Of a DNA stretch of 64,000 bases, positions 53,511-62,552 are shown in pieces. The notes below the pieces were generated by a model. The model saw nothing but the letters and a program-made list of their open reading frames with translations, was not told the DNA's origin and made no database searches. The stretch spans positions 5,443,072-5,507,071 of the forward strand of contig CM026566.1 in the NCBI GenBank assembly GCA_015143295.1, written 5' to 3'. The position numbers and the translations under genes are program-made. The DNA comes from Tetracentron sinense. Its lineage: Eukaryota; Streptophyta; Magnoliopsida; Trochodendrales; Trochodendraceae. Position 1 is the stretch's first letter; each line of letters begins with the position of its first letter.

Positions 53511-56500
53511 TTACAAAATGTCAGCAGTAAAGCCTTTCTCATTTAGATATACAAGTCTTTCAGCAGAAGCCTTTAGACGAATATATTCTTCATGATCTGC
53601 TTTGATTTCTTCTTGTAGAACTGACAGACTATCTTGAGCAGCTTTTATTCCTTTTTCTTTTTCCTCCAGCATGGCCTGATGGCGGGCAATCTCCTGACGA
53701 ATAATATGAATATTATCTTGATCGTTTGATATCGCTTTCTTGAATTCTTCCGCTTTGACCACTTTATTTTTGTAGGAACTATTCAGCCTGGCGAAGCTCT
53801 TGGCTTGAAAAAATGTAACAGATAAACTACTCAGAAAATCTGTTAACCATTTTACATTAACATTAATATCCTCTAACTCCTTCAGCTCCTGCCCCCAATC
53901 CTCGAAGGTCTTCATCCTCAAAGGCGTAAGATGAGGCTTGATATCTCTGATGTTCCGAATAATAGAACACACTGTTTCTATACAGCCCGCCCTGATGATG
54001 GGGTTCTTCAAAGAACAAGAGGAAGTTATGTCCTTATAACGCTTTGCTATTTCTGACCATAAAGGTAGAGAGCTTTCAGATACAGGATAACGCCTTAAAA
54101 TCTCATCCAAAGAATCAGTTGGTGTCAGCGCAGTTGAAGTAGAAGGAGTAACAGCATCTTCCCTCACAAAAATCCCTACAAAAGCGGACAATTCTGATGA
54201 AGCGGTCTCCATACTGGAACCAATGACTGAAGTATCTTCATGAATACTTCTTGGAGCGACTTGAGTTTCAGCATTAATATTCTCCTTCTCAACAATCTGT
54301 TCTGAAGAGCCGATGATAACGCTTTCAGTAGAAGCAATCATTTGAACATTGATATTCTCAGTTGAAGATATCGGTGTGTGAGCGCTTTTGTCAACAGAAG
54401 AAGAGTTGTCAAGAGGAGTAGAAGTCTCCGATATGATTGCAGGAAGATCTTCAAAAGGCTGTTGCTCAGAGTTTTGAACCACAGAAGAGAAGAAAGCTAT
54501 TTCACTGGCTGAAGGAGGGTCCACATCCATAAGCTGTTCTGAGGTTTCAACTCCAGAAGTTCTTTCATCAAAAATAGTGTGCACTTCAGCCTCAACAGCG
54601 TTTTTGTCTCTGGGAAGATCATCAGAAAAGACCTCAACTGTTGCAGGAGCAATGTTTTCCTGTATTTCAGCCTGAACGCTTTCAGAAGGGCCTTCAAAAT
54701 AATACATACTGTTAGAACACTATAATGATTGTAATAATAAGCATATGAGTATGTATATTGATAAAGCATTTTAACTGCTACTAACCTACGCCCTCAGAAT
54801 CATCAACAGCGTCAATCATAAGAGGTGATGAAGATTGCGCTGTCCTTTGCAGAAGAAGAGACTTTGCCTTGATAGCTTGCGATCTCATTCTCTTCAGAGA
54901 TGTTAACGCCTTGGCTATGTCAATAGTTCTGGCCGGATTTGCAGTTCTTCGAACACCAGAAACTTTAGAAGATTGATCTTTCTTTTGGGAAAGCGGAGAG
55001 GAACTGGGTTCACTCTCAGGCCAAACATTGGCCAAATTCTCAACTTGTACTCTTGCTTCCGCCGATGGAGGGAAAGGAATATCGGCAACATTATCTTCAG
55101 GGATGCTGAGTCCCACTGGAGTAGTTGGAGTTCCAGAACTCCCTGCACCAACATCCGAAAGCGGTGCTGTGCTTTTCTCCTGAGTGACAGAAGCCTCAGT
55201 TCTTCCTAACTCATGTTGAGTCTGAAGATTCTGCTTGCGCACAATCAAAGGCTCGTTATCTTCGCTATCAGAAGAAGGATCCTGTGATAGATTAAAAAAA
55301 AATAATAATAATATATATAAGTAACAAAAATTATGCAAATGAGAAATTGAAAAGCGTATGAATAAGAAAAATGCTTTAATTATAAAATTTTTTTTGCTTA
55401 CTGATTGGCTCTTTCGTTTCTTAGAAGGAGGTGCCTTCTTTTTTATTGCAATTTTTTTGATTCTAGGCGCTCTTGGAGTAGCCGCCTTTGGAGCAGTAAT
55501 AATTACAGGTTGAGGAGTAATGTTTTCCTCTCGGATTTCTGAAGAACCTCCAACAGCGGGTTTTGATTTAGATTTCTTGTGAGGAGAAGCTACCGCTTTC
55601 CTTTTCTTGCCTGCACCAGGGGGCTCTTTCAGACATTTCTCTTTGTCCATAGCCAGATTAATAGTTTGACTGAGCATTGGCGGACCCTGAACAAAGGTTT
55701 TGAAGGTAGCAATACAAGCTTTCCAGAAAAGCTGGTAGTTCTTCGTACATCTGCCTATCCTATGCTCCCCAGCCAAGTAAAAACCAGCAACAGATGGCCT
55801 TAAGTTTAAGGACCAACTCTCCAAAATGAAAGCCTTCATGGTTCTCTTTAGAGAAAAGGATTCAGCTGAACCATCCGGAACGCCTTGATCAAGCCCAAAC
55901 TGCCTCAGACACCGATCAGGATTGTAAGATTCAAGGCAGAAACTGTTGGTTTTACCGCCATCAACGCTGTATAAACCGATCAAATGACACTTGGACAAAA
56001 TGGCAAAACAGTGAAGATCCTTCAAAGAAACTTCTGCTCTCTCCTCAATACTCATGCCTATGAAAGATAAAGGCTCCTCAGAATGATAAAAGAATCTTTC
56101 AATACCCCTCGAAAGCTCAATGTAAGGTCTGAAGCAGAAACATTTCTCCTTGTCAATAAAGTCAAAAATCAACGCATCCTTCTTTCTGGCAATACTACTC
56201 CACCGCCATGCCCTTGGACTTGGGAGATCTTCAACAGCGGTATCATCAGGTTGCAAAGGAGAAAACTGCCTAGCTGAAGGCGCATAACCGGGAAAGCATT
56301 CCCATAACCACATTTGAAGAAAAGCGGTATGAACAAATGATTCTATGTGAAAAGAACCTGCTGACCAGGCCTGACACTTATGGATTTGATCTAAATTCTT
56401 GTATAAAGTTCCCAAAAAATAAATTCCAAGAGGGAAACTCTGACCGTCAGCAAGGCGGAAAGCCAATGGAAATAATCTATCCAAAACTTTGTCAGTAGGA

Positions 56501-57264
56501 GCGCCTTCAAAGACATATCTAGACAGCCACATGCAGATGAACGCTGTCAACTCTAAAGGAGACTTGTACTCCTTTCCATATTGATAGTCTCTGACTCCTG
56601 TCTCTTTGTTCACAGGGCCTTTTTCCCTGAAGAAATAGCGTACCCAGCCGTAGAAATTTGGCCGCCTTGCATGAGACTCCTTTGAAGCTCCCCAAACTGG
56701 ATTTACTCTCGATTCCCAAACCAGAGCATGCAAAAGTCTTGACGCTTTTATCTCTTCTCTACTCAAAACAATGTCTTGTATGTCATTATTCCCGAAAACG
56801 GGTAATCTCCATAACGCCATCTCATCTTCCAAAGTAGGGGTGATTTCTCCCCATGAAGTAATAAAAGTGTGAGTTTGACTGTTCCACCTAGTAACTAACT
56901 GAGATAAACTGTCTGTATCTTTCCTAATCTCAAAATCCTTCGAAAGCTCTATAGCTTTAAAAATCTCAGCTGCATGAAGTTTTGGCCCATACTCTGGGTG
57001 AGTGAGTATATAATCACACCAAGCTGTCCACTCCTTGGTACAACCGCTATGAGAACTAAAATTAATCTGAGAAAGCGTGAAATCTTTTCTTTCTATTCTG
57101 AACATAGTAGTAGCAAAAGGAGGTGGACAAAATCCTTTAGTTCCATCGATGTCACCATAGGGCAATGACCATCCATCTGGAGGAACAGCGGTATCCCAGG
57201 AATGATGCATAGCTGAATCCCAAAATTCGTTACTTAAAATATTTTTTTGAGAAGAAGATGCCAT
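53511..57264 (-). CDS. Antisense PMD-domain gene, second copy, open (3 coding exons, about 1187 aa)
   Basis: Coding exons inferred as 57264-55402 (621 codons), 55281-54790 (164) and 54719-53511 (402 plus stop), all joining in phase 0. Intron 1 (55401-55282) is GTAAGC...CACAG and intron 2 (54789-54720) GTAGGT...TATAG; both are AT-rich with normal plant borders. Intron 1 happens to be stop-free, which makes a longer unspliced frame. Residues about 90-330 are a plant mobile domain (TFITSWGEITPTLEDEMALW, LPVFGNNDIQD, LLHALVWESRVNPVWG, YFLGTLYKNLDQIHKCQAWS). Then come a Lys-rich basic stretch (KKRKAVASPHKKSKSK), an acidic low-complexity region and a C-terminal coiled coil (HQAMLEEKEKGIKAAQDSL). 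The start MASSSQ follows a 5'-UTR splice acceptor by two bases. The protein is probably nuclear. Antisense extra ORFs are known in Tat/Retand elements; role unknown. Confidence 0.83.
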
Positions 57265-57266
57265 AG

Positions 57267-57547
57267 CTGAAAGCGTAAAAGTTGCAGAAATAAAAAATAA
57301 ATAAATTACAGTGTATTCTAAAAAAAAAAAACGGTGATGAAAATGAATGATGAAACAAAAAAACAATAACATACATATAATAACAACAATAAAAGAATAA
57401 AAGTAGATAAAATGACATGATTTACAGATGATCAAAATTTCTACAATGACGAAAAATAATATAATAAAAAAAAAACAGCAAGCATAAGTATGAGCAATCA
57501 AATAGAAATGGTAAACAAAAAATAATAATAAGAAAGCAAAGACTCAC
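57267..57547 (-). other. Putative 5'-UTR intron of antisense PMD gene
   Basis: On the minus strand a consensus donor CTG|GTGAGT (GT at 57547-57546) and acceptor ACGCTTTCAG|CTATGG, whose final G is 57267, bracket a T-rich 281-bp stretch. Splicing it places the ATG two bases after the exon junction and removes the apparent N-terminal extension MIAHTYACC. The equivalent in copy 1 is 48230-48501. Confidence 0.6.
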
Positions 57548-57712
57548 CAGAATTCTAAGAAGATGTCCTGGAAATCCAAATAAAGATTGAGATCCTTGAA
57601 AACCACAATAAGATCAATGAAAACCCGAGCACAGAAGAAAGATAAAAGAACTCAAAGTATGCTTGCACAAAGAAGAAGATGAACAGTAAGGCAATAAAGA
57701 ACTGATTATTTG

Positions 57713-57720
57713 CTTTTATA
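57713..57720 (-). promoter_or_regulatory. Putative TATA box of antisense PMD gene
   Basis: TATAAAAG on the minus strand, about 165 bp before the 5'-UTR splice donor and about 290 bp inside the 3' LTR border. Present also in copy 1 (48667-48674). Assigned from position and sequence only. Confidence 0.45.
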
Positions 57721-57989
57721 ATGATTAAACATTTATGATGTGCAGTTTTCAAGAGGCACGTTTTGATTCGAAATTCAAAAAAAAGGGGTACGATCATAAT
57801 GACTTTGACAGGCTGGCTGCATGATCTTATTGGCTATAAATGTGGCAAAACTGTTTTAAGCAGGATCCGAAAAGACGTTTCTTTTAGACGCCAAATTTAT
57901 GATAGTATATTATTTAATGAACTCCTTTTGTCATGATGATTTGTCTGCTCCGACGCTTTTAGAGTAAGATTAGGCCTAATAGCGCCTTC

Positions 57990-58007
57990 ACAAACAGGGG
58001 GCTAAAA
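57990..58007 (+). promoter_or_regulatory. Tat polypurine tract
   Basis: ACAAACAGGGGGCTAAAA directly before the 3' LTR. Confidence 0.8.
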
Positions 58008-59797
58008 TGTTGATGATGGTTATTGAAAAGTTTGATTTGTGAAATTTTGAATTTAAGGACGTTGTTCATAATTCAATAAAATAATGACACGTGGCTCAAA
58101 GGACGTTCTAGCATATTACACATACTAAAATCCTTTTTAAGAATTGATTAACAGAATTCCATGTTTATCTGATAATGATGGCTCTGGTCATTAATGATCA
58201 ATGATTTTAAGCCCTTATGCTTTTAGTTCATAAAAGGATTTTTTGCTTATTAATGACAATTTTACCCTTATGTCACTGATGAAAGTTGAAACTATTGCGT
58301 CTTTCACGCTATTGACACAGATTCAAGTCCTAACGCCTTTGGATATTGTTTCAGGCTCTAACGCCTTCAGATATCATTTCAGGCTCTAACACCTTCAAAT
58401 AGCATTTCAGACTCTAACGCCTTTGGATATTGTTTCAAGCTCTAACACCTTTGGATGCTGTTTCAGGCTTTAATGCCTTTGATATTGATTCAAGCTTCAA
58501 CGCCTTCGGATATTCTATATGGCTTCAGTACCTCACTCTGGCTTACAACGCCTTTCTCATGATGATGGGTGTGGTATGGATTTGTACACCTCCTTGTATG
58601 CCTTTCTGAGGACTTCTGCCAGAAAGGAGATTTGATTTGTCAGGGGTGAACAGTATGGATTGGTACCTCCCCGTGGGAATGAGTGTGGCTGTTTCCCCTC
58701 ATTACCTATTCCAGTGGAGCATGGATTACTTCCTGGGCTGACAGTCAGGGAGAAAGCATTGAGGATGATTTTTTTTCCTCAGTTTCTCTTAAGGCCTGAC
58801 GGGAAGGGTGTCCTCGTCCAACACCTATGATTTCCCTATTAGGACCTGAGTTACGGGAAGGGTGTCCTCGTCCAACACCTATGATTTCCCTATTGGACCT
58901 GAGTTACGGGAAGGGTGTCCTCGTCCAACACCTATGATTTCCCTATTGGACCTGAGTTACGGGAAGGGTGTCCTCGTCCAACACCTATGATTTCCCTATT
59001 GGACCTGAGTTACGGGAAGGGTGTCTTCGTCCAACACCTATGATTTCCCTATAGGACTTGAGATGATTATTAGATGAATTATTATCATCGTTATTATTAT
59101 TATTACTATCATGATTATTACTCTAGAGGAGTGTTGACTGTCTGAACACTAATATATTACCTCAGTAGGACAGTACACCATGAAAGCGTATGACCCGCTT
59201 TCACGATGTGGTTACCAATTGCTTTTGGGGGAGGATGATGAGTTGTGGTTTGGAGGGCTTAGATAGAATTTGTTAAAAGATGGATATTGAGAATACCGCT
59301 TTTAACCTTTGAAGAATATATCTGAAAGCTTTGGTCATAAAAGCTTAAAGGAGGTATGGTGACAAAACGCCTTTATCTTGATGAAATCCAATATTTTCTC
59401 TCTAAAAGTCAGTTACAAAAACGGTTATGACAGCTGTACAAGTTAGTTACAATTTTGATAATCACCTATAAATAGAGGTGACCCCTCCTTGATAAGGGAG
59501 AGACTTTCCTTGAGTTCCCAGAAGATTTTCCAAGAACAACCAGATTTTTTAAAAAGAATTTACAGAGAGAGAAAGTAAAGGATTCATCAAGAAAAACATT
59601 CTGTCACTACTTTTCTTCATCGTTCTTTCTTCTCTCCCTCTAAATCATCTCCTTCTCTGTCCCTTTCTTCCTTCTTGTGTTCTCTGAATCATTTCTCCCA
59701 AAAATAACTCAATTTAGAACGGTCCGGATATCGGATTTAGGCTAGAATGAGGTTGCAGTAAACCCCATTTCTTCAAGAATCAAAACACCCCCCTACA
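58008..59797 (+). repeat. Tat 3' LTR
   Basis: 1790 bp. Differs from the 5' LTR at CTCTAACACC versus CTCTAACGCC (about 58446) and CTCTGTCCC versus CTCTTTCCC (about 59659); no others noticed. Both tandem arrays and the TATA box are conserved. Confidence 0.95.
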
Positions 59798-60150
59798 TCT
59801 TAGGAAAAAATTTGAGTAAAAATCATGCTCGCTAAGTCGAAAACCCTAAGGGGTGGCTACGGCAAAAATTAGAGCGATAATAACTCACTAAGTTGAAAAC
59901 CCTAAGGGCGGCTTAGACAAAAAATTGAGTCAAAATAAAAGGTCCGCTAGACCAGAACTTAAAGAAGAAGGTCTATGCCAAAATTAGGGCAACAAATAGC
60001 TCGCTAGACTAAACACTCCAAGAGTCAGTCTAGGAAAAAATTAGAGCAATTTGACAGGCTCCTGAATACAAGCTAAAATTGTTCACTGCACTTCAAAAGT
60101 CTCCAGAATACAAGACTGAACTCCAAAACCCTCTTAGGTATGAACGGAAA
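59798..60150 (+). repeat. 3' tandem tail of the outer Ty3/gypsy element
   Basis: Repeats of a phrase like CTCGCTA.GT.GAAAACCCTAAGGG.GGCTA followed by G.CAAAAATT.GAG at roughly 60-70-bp spacing (59850, 59890, 59950, 60003). The same text lies left of the Tat element at 36350-36407, which shows both sides belong to one older element. Confidence 0.75.
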
Positions 60151-61740
60151 TGTAACGACCCCAAAATCCTACAAGGTTAAAATAGGACTTCGGAAATCGT
60201 CACATTACTTTAACCTGCTTAAAAACCATGCGTACAAGACATACTACACGAGTCTCCAAAAATGAGAGTAATAAAATTCCGATATATATAAAACCAAGTC
60301 ATCCTGCTCAAGTCTATGCTCAACATAACCACTCACAATAACAAATAGTCTAACACCCAACTGTAAAGTAATCTAATGAGCAACATCATATAAAATTCTA
60401 TTACAAATCTTTCAACCAAAACAGAACATAAACTAGTAGGGGTAACCGTCCAAGCCCCTAGCTCCCTCCTCGGAAGGCTCACCATCTCCTCCTTCTTCTA
60501 CGTAAGTCTCCTCAATCCACGGCCCGCTGTGTGCCCCTGCTCTGAACCTGCCAAGACAAAGTCTGGCTGAGTATAAAAGTACTCGGTGTATATAAAATCA
60601 AACCAACAATAATAAAATCCTGCACTTAATTAGAACCACATCCAATATCATAATAACATAATCAGAGTACAGAAGAACATGTGCTCATATACATAATATC
60701 ATCACCTTGACTCGTGTACTTGTGAGAGCCTTAGACTTAGAAGACAATATACTTATGAGATGCTCATGCTTATGAGACCACGTGCTGGTGAGATGCTTAT
60801 ACTCATGCTCTTATTCAGATCATACAGTGATGTGACATGCCGTTCTTGGCGGATACGGACCATGCCAGCTTATTCAGAATGTCATGCTTATGCTTGTGGT
60901 CTACATGTGTGACTTGTGAGACTCTTATCATAACATACACGTGCATATGCGCTTAAGTGTCGAAATTAATATTCGAGTTGGTAATTGCTTAGATTCCAAT
61001 CTCCCACCATGAAAACTCCACTATACTGTCCCATACCAAATAGTTAGAGAATTCCCGGTTTGAGAGATTTTTCCTCTAAGTTTTTACCTTCACAACTATC
61101 AATTCTCATGCAAGTAATTAGACATACTTAACAAACAATCACATATAAATATCTTATCATGATTCTTAGCACCATTCATGATCAATTTCCTATAATTCCA
61201 TAATAGTATAATAGTATCTATCCTCTCAAACATTTTTACAAACACCTTGAGTACGTAGATTATGAATCCATTGTCCTTTCATATTTCTAACATTTCATCA
61301 AGCCATAATCCATCCATACAATCCAAATACCATCCACAACCACACATTCATCTCATCCTCCATAATATTTCTCATCCTCCATGCATCTGATCCACATCAT
61401 TAAATCCATATTTTCATCCATAATAGTTTACTTCATACAAAAATAAAGAAAAACACATCGAATTCTTATTTCTATCATTTCTATTATATTAACATTCACA
61501 AAACATTATAATAGGGTTGAATTGGATAGTATATCGACCTTAGGGATCATTCCCTTGGATCCAAATCACTCCCAAGATGATTTGGGGAAGCTTTAAGGAC
61601 AATCTCCAAGCTTTCCTAGCGATATCCAAGCTATCTCCTTCTTCTCCAAGCAATCTTCCTCCCAAAAGGGTTTTCTCTCCATTTTTGCCAAATTAGGTTA
61701 GAAATAGGTAGAGTACTCTAATACCTCGAAGTAGGACCCC

Positions 61741-61750
61741 CTATTTATAG
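61741..61750 (-). promoter_or_regulatory. TATA box of Tekay LTR
   Basis: CTATAAATAG on the minus strand, about 65 bp downstream (in element orientation) of the nearest GAGCGATCGG palindrome. Confidence 0.7.
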
Positions 61751-61813
61751 CCCCAAATTTTGAGAGCCAAAAGACCCAAAAGCCCTTACTGAAATTCTGC
61801 AAAAACACGAAAG

Positions 61814-62010
61814 ACCGAGCGATCGGTGGTTATGACCGAGCGATCGGTGTTCTTCACCGAGCTCTCGATCAAAACCAACCTCTCTGGAAAAATTCCCCAT
61901 ACAAAGAAGTTAACCAGTTGATAGCTACCGGTCGATCAGTTGTGGACCGATCGATCGCTAATTCTGACCGAGCGATCGGTTTTGTACCGATCGATCCCTA
62001 GCGATCGGTG
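61814..62010 (-). repeat. ACCGAGCGATCGGT palindrome cluster in Tekay LTR
   Basis: Near-palindrome ACCGAGCGATCGGT at 61814-61827, 61835-61848 and 61967-61980, plus GACCGATCGATCG (about 61945-61957), ACCGATCGATC (about 61986-61996) and GCGATCGGTGC. All are upstream of the TATA box in the element's orientation. Confidence 0.88.
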
Positions 62011-62511
62011 CTCTGCAGATTTTGATCCGTTTTACTGTTTTGGCCATAATTTGGACTTGTTCGTCAGATTTCGACGATTCAACTTGCGTTGGATTTGTCT
62101 TTCGAAAATGAACATTTTTTGACATTTTAGAATTTTCAAATTCCCTCTCATTTATGGACCAAATTATCCCCAAAGTTGATTAATCTGTAAATCCATCAGA
62201 CAAAACATCGGAAACCTTACTTTTGACTTAGCTTAGACTAAAAAATATGGAAAAACATTACACATGAACCTCGAAGAGGGTTCCAATACCTTTCTAATGG
62301 TTCAAGAATCGCTCAATTCTAATAAACGGTGCCAAAACTAGAGCTTCCTAAAGTTCAGGGTGTGATATGACAACCCTCCGATTACAAGTTTGATTAAACC
62401 TTAATCACACTATACTAATTAGATATAAATTCATAAACATTAAAACATCACAAGGACTATAATACCCCTAATACTTGTAATAAAGACATGAAAAAGATCC
62501 GGGTCTCTACA

Positions 62512-62521
62512 TCCTCCCCCT
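62512..62521 (-). promoter_or_regulatory. Tekay polypurine tract
   Basis: AGGGGGAGGA on the minus strand immediately before the LTR. Confidence 0.85.
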
Positions 62522-62552
62522 TAAAAAATTTCGTCCCCGAAATTTACGTACC

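Larger units (their letters stand above)
36408..59797 (+). mobile_element. Young Tat-lineage Ty3/gypsy element with tandemly duplicated interior
   Basis: Order: LTR (36408-38197), primer site, gag-protease, pol, antisense PMD gene, leader, a 42-bp stub of LTR (48959-49000), protease fragment, second pol, second antisense PMD gene, leader, LTR (58008-59797). The full LTRs are both 1790 bp with two differences that I saw, so the insertion is very recent. pol carries two RNase H domains, and antisense or extra ORFs between pol and the 3' LTR are known from Tat/Retand elements. Flanking five bases are GTGAC and TCTTA, so no target duplication. The tandem structure is either a real rearrangement or an assembly artefact. 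Confidence 0.9.
60151..62511 (-). repeat. Tekay 3' LTR
   Basis: 2361 bp. On the minus strand it starts TGTAGAGACCCGGATC and ends TTTGGGGTCGTTACA. Holds a palindrome array (61814-62010), a TATA box (61741-61750) and, at 60567-60586, the CTGAGTA/TACTCGG hairpin next to GAACCTGCC shared with the solo LTR. Confidence 0.9.

Noticed and set aside
57265..57501. N-terminal extension of the antisense PMD frame (MIAHTYACC...)
   Set aside because: Low-complexity hydrophobic text read from an AT-rich stretch between a good splice donor and acceptor; better explained as a 5'-UTR intron. The real start is taken as MASSSQ at 57264.
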